Shown in pieces: positions 12,317-23,232 of a stretch of DNA of 64,000 nt. The DNA is from Cervus elaphus (taxonomy: Eukaryota; Chordata; Mammalia; Artiodactyla; Cervidae). Location of the stretch: positions 33,023,001-33,087,000 of the forward strand of contig NC_057817.1 of the NCBI RefSeq assembly GCF_910594005.1, read 5' to 3'. A program made the translations under genes and the position numbers. Within the stretch, counting starts at the first letter, position 1. The number at the start of each line of letters is the position of its first letter. Under the pieces are notes generated by a model that was not told the origin of the DNA, did not search any database, and saw only the letters and a program-made list of their open reading frames with translations.

Positions 12317-12556
12317 ATGGGTGCATCCTCAGTCATGTCAGACACTTTGCAACCTCATAGACTGTAGCCCACCGGGCCCATAGACTGTAGCCCACCAGGA
12401 AATCCCAGGTCCATGGGATTTCCCAGGCAAGAATACTGGAGTGGGTTGCCATTTCCTACTCCAGGGAATCTTCCCGACCCAGGGATCAAACTCTCATCGC
12501 CTGCTCTCCTGCATTGGTAGACAGATTCTTTACCGCTGTGCCACCTGGGAAGCCCT
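12317..12556 (-). mobile_element. Bov-tA SINE in the EIF2S3 retrocopy
   Basis: Reversed unit ending CCACCTGGGAAGCCC at the tRNA-like head. A 22-23-bp internal tandem duplication (CATAGACTGTAGCCCACC, about 12356 and 12379) is present. Parent text missing on either side suggests a few tens of codons were lost here. Confidence 0.93.
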
Positions 12557-12798
12557 AACAAAGGAAACATGGCAGAAGACAATATAGGTCATCAAGTTTG
12601 TAAATCTTAGCATTAGCACAGTCAAGTTTTATTGTAATATTTCTTTCCAGTTCATTTTACAACCATAGATTTCTCATGAACTACATGATCAACTGTACCT
12701 ATATTAATTAGAGTGTGGCTGCCCCAAATTCACAGCAGCCTTGCCCCCCTGACCCCCCTCACCCCACCATCTTGCCCAGAGTGAGATAGTACCTTTTT

Positions 12799-13397
12799 GC
12801 CTTCATTCAGGATACATTTCTTTGATAAATATTTTTATAGAAGAGAACTCATTAATTCAATTTATGATTCGATTCTTTTGAATTTCTGCCATATTTAGAT
12901 GCTGAAAAATAATAAAAAATATGATTACTCAGTTCTAGATACATGTAGTCATCCTAGTGTCAATCACTGGGGATTGTCCTCTGCCCTCCTTTTCCTGAGG
13001 TGGCATCTATGTTGGGGCTCAGATACACATCACAGCATCAGGGGAGGCGTCTACTTGTTAGACACCTGTCCACAGTGACATTCATTACCATAGCCATTTT
13101 CTCACCTGGTTATGGCATCAACATTTTATGCCAGCATCTTCTAAGAGGTCACATTCTCCATGATTTTTAGACCTACTATCCTCTGAGATCTTTTGATGAT
13201 ATCCCCTTGGAACTAACAACAACTTCTTGTTCACCAGTTTGCATTTAGCTGGTTTTTGTGCTTTTCTTGGGGTATGGAAAAAATTCTGCTTTCCTCTCAA
13301 CTTCTTCTGAATCCTTCCCTTTCCTAACTGGGTTGGGGGAAAGCTGCTGTGACTACCAGAGACTCTCCAGCCCTGCTCCCCATGCAGCCATCTCAAT
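12799..13397. other. Unassigned sequence
   Basis: No named repeat or gene. The minus-strand open frame at 13118-13396 (92 codons, lysine-rich) has no domain I recognise and is not supported as a gene. Confidence 0.5.
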
Positions 13398-13500
13398 TTA
13401 TTTTTAATTTATTTTCTTGAAGTATAGTTGATTTACAATGCTGTGATAATTTCTACAGTGCAGCAAAGTGATTCAGTTTTATATATATATATATCCTATC
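13398..13500 (-). mobile_element. L1 3'UTR, left part
   Basis: Antisense L1 3'UTR wording: TTGAAGTATAGTTGATTTAC, ACAGTGCAGCAAAGTGATTC, then TATATA. It resumes at 16450 after the BovB insertion. Confidence 0.8.
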
Positions 13501-16460
13501 TACACATACACAAATAGATTCAAGGGATTTGATCTGATAGACAGAGTGCCTGAAGAACTATGGACAGAGGTTCGTGACATTGTACAGGAGGCACTGATCA
13601 AGACCATCCCCCGAAAAAAGAAATGCAAAAATGCAAAATGGTTGTCTGAGGAGGCCTTACAAATAGCTGAGAAAAGAAGAGAAGCAAAAGGAAAAGGAGA
13701 AAAGGAAAGATATACCCATTCGAATGTAGAGTTCCAAAGAACAGCAAGGTGAGATAAGAAAGCCTTCCTCAGTGATCAGTGCAAAGAAATAGAGGAAAAC
13801 AATAGAATGGGAAAGACTAGAGATCTCTTCAAGAAAATTAGAGATACCAAGGGAACATTACATGCAAAGATGGGCACAATCAAGGACAGAAGCAGAAGAT
13901 ATTAAGAAGAGGTGGCAAGAATACACAGAAGAACTATATAAAAAGATCTTAATGACCCAGATAGCCATGATGGTGTGATCACTCACTTAGAGCCTGACAT
14001 CCTGGAATGCAAAGTCAAGTGGGCCTTATGAAGCATCACTACAAACAAAGTTAGTGGGGGTGATGGAATTCCAGTTGAGCTATTTCAACTGGAATTGAAT
14101 CCTAAAAGATAATGCTGTGAAAGTGCTGCACTCAATATGCCAGGAAATTTGGAAAACTGAGCAGTGGCCACAGGACTAAAAAAGGTCAGTTTTCATTCCA
14201 CTCTCAAAGAAAGGCAATGCCAAAGAATGTTCAAATTACTGACAATTGCATTCATCTCATACACTAGCAAAGTAATGCTCAAAATTCTCCAAGCCAGGCT
14301 TCAACAGTACGTGAACGGTAAACTTCCAGATGTTCAAATTGGATTTAGAAAAGGCAGAGGAACCAGAGATCAAATTGCCAACATCCGTTCAGTTCAGTTC
14401 AGTCTCTCAGTCATGTCCGACTCTTTGTGACCCAATGGACTGCAGCATGCCAGGCTTTCCTGTCCATCACCAACTCCCGGAGTCTACTCAAACCCATGTC
14501 CATCGAGTCGGTGATGCCATCCAGCCATCTCATCCTCTGTCATCCCCTTCTCCTCCTGCCTCTAATCCCTCCCAGCATCAGGGTCTTTTCCAATGAGTCA
14601 GCTCTTCGCATCAGGTGGCCAAAGTACTGGAGTTTCAGCTTCAGCATCAGTCCTTCCAATGAACACCCAGGACTCATCTCCTTTAGGATGGACTGGTTGA
14701 TATCCTTGCAGTCCAAGGGACTCTCGAGCATCTTCTCCAACACCACAGTTCAAAAGCATCAATTCTTCGACTCTCAGCTTTCTTCACAGTCCAACTCTCA
14801 CATCCACACATGAACACTGGAAAAACCATAGCCTTGACTAGACGGACCTTTGTTGGCAAAGTAATGTCTCTGCTTTTTAATATGCTATCTAGGTTGGTCA
14901 TAACTTTCCTTCCAAGGAGTAAGCGTCGTTTAATTTCATGGCTGCAGTCACCATCTGCAGTGATTTTGGAGCCCAAAAAAATAAAGTCTGACACTGTTTC
15001 CACTGTTTCCCCATCTATTTCCCATAAAGTGATGGGATCAGATGCCATGATCTTAGTTTTCTGAATGTTGAGCTTTAAGCCAACTTTTTCACTCTCCTCT
15101 TTCACTTTCATCAAGAGGCTTTTTATTTCCTCTTCACTTTCTGTCATAAGGGTGGTGTCATCTGCATATCTGAGGTTATTGATATTTCTCTCAGCAATCT
15201 TGATTCTAGCTTGTGCTTCTTCCAGCTCAGCGTTTCTCATGATGTACTCTGCATATAAGTTAAATAAGCAAGGAGATATTATACAGCCTTGACACACTCC
15301 TTTTCCTATTTGGAACATCTGTTGGATCATCAAAAAAGCAAGAGAGTTCCAGAAAAATATCTACTTCTGGTTTATTGACTATGTCAAAGCCTTTGACTGT
15401 GTGGATCACAATAAACTGTGGAAAATTCTTCTAGAGACGAGAATACCAGACCACCTGACCTGCCTCCTGAGAAATCTGTATGCAGGTCAAGAAGCAACAG
15501 TTAGAACTGGACATGGAACAACAGACTGTTCCAAATAGGAAAATGAGTACGTCAAGGCTGTATATTGTCACCCTGCTTATTTAACTGATATGCAGAGTAC
15601 ATCATGTGAAATGCCAGGCTGGACGAATCACAAGCTAGAATCAAGATTGCCAGGAGAAATACCAATAACCTCAGATATGCAGATGACACTACCCTTATGG
15701 CAGAAAGTGAAGAAGAACTAAAGAGCCTCTTGATGAAAGTGAAAGAGGAGAGTGAAAAAGTTGGCTAAAAGCTCAACATTCAGAAAACTAAGATCATGGC
15801 ATCTGGCCCATCACTTCATGGCAAATTGATGGGGAAACAGTGACAGACTATTTTTTTGGGCTCCAAAATCACTGCAGATGGTGACTACAGCCGTGAAATT
15901 AAAAGACACTTGCTCCTTGGAAGAAAAGTTATGACAAACCTAGACAGCATATTAATAAGCAGAGACATTGCTTTGTCAACAAAGGTCCATCTAGTCAAAG
16001 CTATGATTTTTCCAGTAGTCATATATGGATGTGAGAGTTGAACTATAAAGAAAGCTGAGCATTGAAGAATTGATGCTTTTGAAGTGTGGTGTTGGAGAAG
16101 ATGCTTGAGAGTCCCTTGGACTGCAAGGAGATCCAACCAGTTAATCCTAAAGAAAATCAGTCCCAAATATTCATTGGAAGCACTGATGCTGAAGCTGAAG
16201 CTCTAATACTTTGGCCGCCTGATGCAAAGAACTAACTCATTGGAGAAGACTCTGATGCTGGGAAAGATTGAAGGTGGGTACAGAAGGGGATGACAGAGGA
16301 TGAGATGGCTGGATGGCATCACCGACTCGATGGACATGGGTTTGAGTAGACTCCGGGAGTTGGTGATGGACAGTGAAGCCTGGCGTGCTGCAGTCTATGG
16401 AATTGCAAAGAGTCGGACATGACTAAATGACTGAACTGATTGAACTGATAGACACATACA
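13501..16460 (+). mobile_element. BovB LINE (host copy)
   Basis: Plus-strand BovB of about 2 kb once the nested copy is removed (13510-14399 and 15322-16449). Coding remnants include a linker and RT N-terminal part (13510-13752 still open, with IDRVPEELWTEVRDIVQEAL). The RT resumes after the insertion with DYVKAFDCVDHNKLW near 15375-15420 and YADD in RYADDTTLMAES near 15676-15710. The 3' end is TGACTGAACTGATTGAACTGA. Stops and frameshifts inactivate it. Its flanks share ACACATACA (13502-13510 and 16452-16460), a likely target duplication. It is 5'-truncated, lacking the endonuclease. Confidence 0.9.
14400..15318 (-). mobile_element. BovB LINE nested in BovB
   Basis: A younger 5'-truncated BovB, opposite in orientation to its host. 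The 3' end (TTCAGTTCAG on the plus strand) is at 14398. The minus-strand frame 14683-15333 stays open for 216 codons, whose first codons lie in the flank. It encodes the C-terminal RT palm: GVCQGC, LFNLYAEYIM, YADD in LRYADDTTLM, then IQKTKIMA and MVFPVFMCGCESW. The element begins within RT, so it cannot mobilise itself. The duplicated target is AACATCCGTT (14390-14399) versus AACATCTGTT (15314-15323). Confidence 0.92.
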
Positions 16461-16650
16461 TATATACGTTCTTCTTCATACTTTTTTCCATTATATCTTA
16501 TCACAGGACGTTGACTGTAGTTCCTGCATTATACAGTAGGAACTCATTGTTTATCTATTCTACATAAGAGTTTGCATCCGCTAACCCCAACTCCCAAATC
16601 CATCCTTCCCCACACCCCAGCCCCTTGACAATCACAGCTCTGTTGGCCAA
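16450..16650 (-). mobile_element. L1 3'UTR, right part
   Basis: Continues the L1 of 13398-13500: TTATCACAGGACGTTGACTG, ATACAGTAGGAACTCATTGT, then AACCCCAACTCCCAAATCC. Joined, the two parts form an ordinary antisense L1 3'UTR. Confidence 0.8.
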
Positions 16651-17035
16651 CTCAGATTGTCATGGGATGCTGCTGCTGAATGAGCACTTCCCAGGGTTCT
16701 GGAGAGAAAACAGGCTCTGGCCCCTCTGCTCTGGGCTTCTCACAGTTGGGAGAGTTGTTCTATTAGCTACCCACTCCCCAGTGTTGGAGCTAACCACAAG
16801 GCAGGGGAGCAGGGCACAGTAAACCTGTTCAGAGCACCTCACCAGCATCTTGCTCTCTGCTTCTCCTCTAACTTTGCTCCAACTGTGTCCAAGACCCTCC
16901 CTTGCAGGGAGCAAAAGGCCTGATGAACTTGCTCATTGTTTCAGTTGAGGCTTTTACGACATTTAAAAGGCAAGGACTTAATGTACTTCTTTGGTTCTTT
17001 TGTGTTTTTTATTTGGGGGACAATAAAATCTCTTA
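16651..17035. other. Unassigned sequence
   Basis: Open frames on both strands at 16625-16914 overlap each other and show no domain. Nothing else is recognisable. Confidence 0.45.
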
Positions 17036-17231
17036 TTGCTTCCCAGGTGGTGCAGAATCCACCTACCAATGTTGGAGCCTCAAGAGATGCTTGTCCCCCA
17101 TCCCTGGGTTGGGAAGATCCCCTGGAGGGGGAAATGGCAACCCACTCCAGTGTTCTTGCCTGGAAAATGCCATGGACAGAGGAGCCTGGCGTGCTACAGT
17201 CCATGGGGTCACAAAGAGTCAGACACGACTG

Positions 17232-17234
<3 letters not shown>
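17036..17234 (+). mobile_element. Bov-tA SINE
   Basis: Sense unit from TTGCTTCCCAGGTGGTGCAG to GTCAGACACGACTGAGCAC. It passes directly into a CA microsatellite. Confidence 0.93.

Positions 17235-17266
<32 letters not shown>
17232..17266 (+). repeat. (CA)n microsatellite at a SINE tail
   Basis: About 17 CA units. They begin exactly where the SINE tail (GAGCACACAC) ends, so the SINE tail probably seeded the microsatellite. Confidence 0.9.
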
Positions 17267-17269
<3 letters not shown>

Positions 17270-18084
17270 CCTCTAGCTCCAAGAGGAGAAGATCACAGGG
17301 TAAACAACTAACATAATTAACAGAAAACAACGTGGATGAATGTGATCCTGCCCTATAGCTGGTATCTATTCCTTTATAGCACTTGTTACAGTACAGCCAA
17401 ATCTTCTTAGCTCAGCACTTGGAGTAAACTTTGTATGTGTAGCTGCAAAGCCTAAAATCTCTGTGATCAATATCAAGGACCCTGTTAAAAGTACACTTTG
17501 GTCCTGGGACAAGACAGCAGAGGACACAGAGGAAAGGACAATGGAACTGGATGATGAATGAACAGGTAACCAGACAGTATCAGAATTTGTAAATCCTGAT
17601 TCTTCCATATGAAATAATGTTTCTTGACTAGGGAGCTTAGACTAACGGGGGTCTTTAAGTTCTCTTTCTTCGTTTATTGTCAAAATTTATTGTCAAAAAT
17701 ACAGCTTTTGTACAGTACAAGATATCCCACAGTTTCTGGTTAGAGAAACAAAACTCCCGATATTGGCTGTTATAGAAAAATAGAACTGAGTTTTACATAT
17801 TAGCATTGTTACTGTGATCTCCTGTTTATATTTTAGTGCATTTTCAATTTCACACATTCCCTACAAATTCTTTAAGTCTATATTTTCTTTTAGATGATGA
17901 TCTTAAAAATTACTATAAACATATTAGTAATCATCTAGCCAACCAGTCTATCCTCAAACAGCATCATGTGGTTTTAATTCCTACTTCTCCATTTGTCTTT
18001 ACAGTAGCCATAAGGAGTCATTTTAACTGACTACATTTAAGTTTTAATGCATTGGAAGCATGTTTGCCTGATGTTAGATCAGCA
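17267..18084. other. Unassigned sequence
   Basis: The minus-strand open frame at 17366-17608 (80 codons, serine/threonine-rich) looked gene-like but matches no family I know. The remainder is AT-rich and featureless to my eye. Confidence 0.4.
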
Positions 18085-18412
18085 GCCAGGGGCTCACCCG
18101 GTGGTCTGTGGTAAAGAATCCACCTGCCTGTGCAGGAGACACAAGTTCAATTCCTGATCTGGGAAGATCCCAGATGCAGCGGAGCAAATAAGCCCAGTGG
18201 CCACAAATGTTGAGCCTGTGCTGGAGAGCTCGGGAACCACACCTACTGAAGCCGACATGCCCTAGAGCCTGTGCTGCGCAACAAGAGAAGCCATTGCAAT
18301 GAGAAGTCCATGCACCGCAACTGGAGAGCAACCCCTGCTCACCACAACTGGAGAAAAGCTCGAGCAACTTCAAAGACCTCGCACAGCCAGAAATATAGAC
18401 AATAAAATAAAT
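18085..18412 (+). mobile_element. CHR-1-like tRNA-derived SINE
   Basis: Long cetartiodactyl SINE: tRNA-like head with GGTAAAGAATCCACCTGCCT, then the unique body with CCACACCTACTGAAGCCGAC, CAACAAGAGAAGCCATTGC and ACAACTGGAGAAAAGCTCG. An A-rich tail with AATAAAATAAATTAAA follows. It is near full length, moderately diverged. Confidence 0.88.
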
Positions 18413-18934
18413 TAAAGTCAGTAGCCAGACCTTAAGTGTTCTAATAACAAAACAGAAATGCTTGTCTCTTATGGTCAGTTACACTCAAATTGAATTATTT
18501 TGCCATTTAGGAACATGCCAGTTTTCTTTGGAATGATTGTTTTCAATTAAAAATTTTTCCGTAGCATGCAATTTGTTTCTTATATTAGCTAATAAATTAG
18601 ATTGATTTGACAATATGAAACAAACTCCTGCCAGCAAGGAACATAATGAACTAATCTCATGATTACAGGCTGGTGTAAAAATAAAGAACAGTTGAGGATT
18701 TAATGTAGAGGTGAGGCATTTCACCTAAATGAAGACCAGGTGATGTCACTGTGTGCCTTATGAGAGAAGTTTCTCACATTTAAATGAAGAAAAGGGATGG
18801 GAGACTTGAGTCATCTCTTGGCACAAGACAGCTTCTGGATGGCAAACTTGGAAGCCCAAACAACACGCGTGTATATTTCAAATCACAACATAGCCAAGAA
18901 ACACAATTACCCACCATACTGAATTAATTTTTAT
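18413..18934. other. Unassigned AT-rich sequence
   Basis: Left flank of the large L1. No gene or repeat is recognised. Confidence 0.5.
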
Positions 18935-19387
18935 TTATTCCTTTTTTAATTGGAGGATAACTGCTTTACAGAATTTTGTTGGTTTCCGCCAAACATCAAC
19001 AGGAAACCATGAATCAGCCATAGGTATACATGTCTCTCCTCCCTCTAGAACCTCCCTCCCATCTCCCTCCTCATCCCACCGCTCCAGTTTGTTAGAGAGA
19101 CCCTGTGTTCCCTGAGTCATAGAGCAAATTCCCATTATCTATTTTACATATGGTTATATAAATTTCCATGTTACACTTTCCACACATCTCATCCTCTCTT
19201 TCCTTCCCTCCCTGCCCCCCCACCACTGTGTCCAAAAGTCTATTCTCTATGTCTGTGTCTCTATTGCTACCTTGCAAATAATTTCCTTGGTACCCTCTTT
19301 CTGGATTCCATATATATGCATTAGTATATGATATTTATCTTTCTCTTTCTGACTAACTTCACTTTATATAATAGGCTCTAGGTTTAT

Positions 19388-22300
19388 TCACCTCATTAGA
19401 ACTGACTCAGATGTGTTCCTTCTTATGACTGAGTAATATTCCATCATATATGTGTACCACAGCTTCCTTATCCATTGATCTGTCAATGGACATCTAGATT
19501 GCTTCCATGTTCTAGTGATTGTAAATAGTGCTGAAATGAACTTTGGGGGTACATGTATTTTTTCAATTTTGATTTCCTCAGGGTATGTGCCTAGTAATGG
19601 GATTGCTGGGTCATATGGTAGTTTCATTCCTGGTTTTTTAAGGAATCTTCATACCATCTTCCATAGTGACTGTATCAATTTGCATTCCCACCAAGAGTGC
19701 AAGAGGTTTCTCTTTCCTCAACACCCTCTCCAGCATTTATTGCTTATAGACTTTTTGATGATGGCCATTCTGACTGGTGTAAGTTGATATCTCACTGTAG
19801 TTTTGATTTGCATTTCTCTAATAATGAGCTATGTTGCACATCTTTTCATGAGTTTGTTAACCATCTGTGTGTCTTCTTTGGAGAAATGTCTGTTTAGGTC
19901 TTTTTCCCACTCTTTGACTGGAGGTTTTTTTTTTTTTTCTGGTATTGAGTTGTATGAGTTGCTTGTATATTTTGGAAATTAATCCTTTGTCAGTTATTTC
20001 ATTTGCTATTATTTTCTCCCATTCTGAGAGTTGCCTTTTCACCTTGCTTACAGTTTCCTTTGCTGTGCAAAAACTTTTAAGTCTAACTAGGTCCCACTTG
20101 TTTATTTTTGTTTTTATTTCCATTACTCTAGGAGGTGGGTTGTAGAGGATCTTGCTTTGATTTATGTAATCGAGTGTTCTGCCTATGTTTTCCTCTAAGA
20201 GTGTTATAGCTTCTGGTCTTACATTTAGGTATTTGATCCATTTTGAGGTTATTTTTATGTATGATGTTAGGAAGTGTTCTAATTTCATTCTTTTGCATGA
20301 GGCTGTCCAGTTCTCACAGCACCACTTATTGAAGAGGCTATCTTTATCCCATTGTATCTTCTTGCCTCCTTTGTCAAAAATAAAGTACCCATAGGTGTGT
20401 GGGTCTATTTCTGGGCTCTCTATCTTGTTCCATTGGTCTATATTTGTTTTTGTGCCAGTACCATACTGTCTTGATGACTGTAGCTTTGTAGTATAATCTG
20501 AAGCCAAGAAGGTTGATTCTTCCATCTCCATTCTTCTTTCTCAAGATTGCTTTGGTTATTCAAGGTCTTTTGTGTTTCTATATGAATTGTGAAACTTTTT
20601 GTTCTAGTTCTGTGAAAAATGCCATTGGTAACTTGATACAGATCACATTGACTCTGTAGATTGCATTTGGTAGTACAGTTATTTTCATAATTTCATTATT
20701 TCAAAAATAATGAAATATTCACCCAACCCAGGAACATAGAGTATCTCTCCATCTGTTTATGTTGTCTTTGATTACTTTCATCAGTGTCTTACAATTTTCT
20801 GTATACAGTTCTTTTGTCTCCTTACATAGCTTTATTCCTAGATATTTTATTCTTTTTGTTGCAATGGTGAATGGGATTGATTCTTTAATTTCTCTTTCTG
20901 ATTTTTCATTGTTAGTATACAGGAATGCAAGTGATTTTTCTGTATTGATTTTGTATCCTGTGACTTTGATAAATTCACTGATTAGCTCTAGCAATTTTCT
21001 AATAGTATCTTTAGGGTTTTCTATGTATAATATCATGTCATCTGCAAACACTGAGAGTTTTACTTCTTCATTTCCAATCTGGATTCATTTTATTTCTTTT
21101 TCTTCTCTGATTGCCATTGCTAGGATTTCCAAAACTATGTTGAATAAGAGTGGTGAGAGTAGACACCTGTCTCTTATTTCTGATCTTAGAAGGAATGCTT
21201 TCAGTTTTTCACCATTGAGAATAATGTTTGCTGTGGTTTTATCATATGCCTTAGCACTGTGCCTTAGCACTGCCTATGGTCTTTACTATGTAAAGACCCA
21301 TCATTTGAAGAGTTTTTTTTTTTTTTTAATCGTAAATGGGTGCTGAATTTTCTCAAAGGCTTTTTCTTTTTCTATTGAGATTTTCATATGGTCTTTATCT
21401 TTCAATTTGTTAATATTGTTAATATGGTATATCAGATTGATTAATTTGCATATATTGAAGAATTCTTGCATTCCTGGAATAAACCCTACTTGATCATGGT
21501 GTATGAGCTTTTCAATGTGTTGTTGAATTTTGTTTGCTAGAATTTTGAGGAGGATTTCTGCATCTATGTTTATCAGTGACACTGACCTGTAACTTCCCTT
21601 TTTTTGTTGTTGTCCTGGCCTGGTTTTGTTATCAGGGTGACAGTGATCTCACAGAATGAGTTTGGAAGTGTTCCTTCTTCTGCAATTTTTGGAAAGAGTT
21701 TTAGAAAGGATAGGCATTAGCTCTTCTCTAAATGTTTGATAGAATTCACCTGTTAAGGCATCTGGCCCTGGACTTTAGTTTTGGGGGAGATTTTCGATCA
21801 AAGTTTCAATTTCAGTGCTTGTAATTGGATTGTTCATAGCTTCTATTTCTTCCCAGTTCAGTCTTGAAAGATTGAATTTTTTAAAGAATCTGTCCATTAT
21901 TTCCAGGTTGTTCATATTACTGCCATATAGTTGCTCATAATAGTCTCTTATAATCCTTTGTATTTCTGCATTGTCTGTTGTAAACCCTCCTTTCTCATTT
22001 CTAGTTTCATTGACTTGATTCTTCTCTCTTTTTTCCTGGATGAGTCTAGTTAAAGGTTTGTCAATTTTGTTTATCTTCTCAATGAACCAACTTTAATTTT
22101 CTTAACTTTTACTATTGTTTATTTCATTTATTTCTTCTCTGAACTTTATGATTTCTTTCCTTCAGCTAACTTTGGGGATTTTTTGTTCTTCTTTTTCCAG
22201 TTGTTTTAGGTGTAAATTTAGGTTTCCTATTAGATGTTTTTCTTGTTTTTTTGAGCTATAAACTTCCCTCTTAGCACTGCTTTTGCTGCATCCCATAGGT

Positions 22301-23170
22301 TTTGAGTTGTTGGGTTTTCATTTTCATTTGTTTCTAGGAATTTTTTTATTTCCCTTTTGATTTATTCAGTAACATGTTCATTATTTAGTAACATATTGTT
22401 TAATCTCCATGTGGTTGTGTTTTCACAGGTTTTTTTTTTTTTTTTTCTTGTAATGGATATCTAGTCTCACAGCATTGTGGTCAGAAAAGATGTTTTGTAT
22501 GATTTCAGTTTTATTAAATTTACTGAGGTTTGATTTGTGACCCAAGATGTGGTCTTTCTTGGAGAATGTTCCATGTGCACTTGAGAAGAAAGTGTATTCT
22601 TCTGCATTTGGATGGAATGTCCCAAAGATATGAATGAGATCTATCTGGTCTAATGTACCATTCAAGGCTTGTGTTTCCTTATTAATTTTCTGTTTTGATG
22701 ATCTTCATTGGTGTAAGTGGGGTGATAAAATCCCCTACTATTATTGTATTACTGTCATTTTCTCCTTGTGTGTCTGTTAGTGTTTCTTTTATGTACTGAG
22801 GTGCTCCTATGTTGGGTGCATAAATATTTACATTTGTTATGTCTTCCTTTTGGATTGATCCCTTGATCATTATGTAGTGTCCTTCCTTATCTCTTGTAAC
22901 ATTATTTTAAGGTCCATTTTATCTGATATGAGGATTGTTATTCCAGCCTTCTTTTGATTTCCATTTGAATGGAATATATTTTTCCATCCTCTCACTTTCA
23001 GTTTATATGTGTCTTTAGGTCTGAAGTGGGTTTCTTATAGACAGCATATATATATATATATATAATATATATGGGTCTTGTTTTTGTATCCATTCAGCCT
23101 GTCTGTGTCTTTCTGTTGGAAGATTTAATCTATTTACATTTAAAGTAATTATTGATATTTATGTTCCAAT
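19388..23170 (-). pseudogene. L1 ORF2 (endonuclease-reverse transcriptase) remnant
   Basis: Endonuclease pieces: NIYAPNIGAPQYI and IIVGDF (22682-22870), then HGTFSKKDHILGHKS and IFSDHNAVRLD (22423-22665), the last being the conserved SDH site. RT pieces: HHDQVGFIPGMQ (21301-21582) and the catalytic FADD in MFADDMILYIENP at about 21013-21051. C-terminal pieces: KWCCENWTAS (19857-20531) and YDPAIPLLG with WIRKLWYTYMMEYYS (19388-19627). Multiple stops and frameshifts separate them. Confidence 0.88.
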
Positions 23171-23232
23171 TGCCATTTTCTTAATTGTAGGGAGTTTGTT
23201 TTTGTAGGTCTTTTTTCTCTTGTATTTCCTGA

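Larger units (their letters stand above)
10521..12798 (-). pseudogene. EIF2S3: EIF2S3 processed pseudogene (eIF2 gamma)
   Basis: Intronless, decayed copy of the mRNA for eIF2 gamma, the GTP-binding subunit that carries initiator tRNA to the ribosome. Read on the minus strand in order: start region near 12770; block 12557-12767 (LGQPH, INIGT, NELERNITIKL, ANAKIYKLDD); block 12214-12316 (MDAASLLIAGNE); block 11285-11787 (CPQPQTSEHL, KHILIL, CEYIVKK, PVPPRDFTSEP, IRSFDVNK, KDSEGK, AEHNDLQYAA); block 10896-11082 (KADLGKIVLTN, GWAQIRRGVTIKPT) with a stop at 10896-10898. A 3'UTR of about 350 bases has AATAAA (TTTATT at about 10555-10560 on the plus strand), then poly(A) as T at 10531-10543. A 15-bp duplication flanks the copy (10521-10535 and 12784-12798, 13 of 15 identical). 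Frameshifts, stops, deletions and three later insertions make it non-functional. Family identity is my recognition of eIF2 gamma. Confidence 0.95.

Noticed and set aside
17366..17608. Minus-strand serine/threonine-rich frame of 80 codons
   Set aside because: It looked gene-like, but there is no family match I can name, no start context, no splice or poly(A) evidence and no neighbour support.
20759..21346. Plus-strand open frame of 195 codons with hydrophobic, membrane-like text
   Set aside because: It is the antisense of L1 ORF2 RT. Antisense L1 typically yields such hydrophobic frames.
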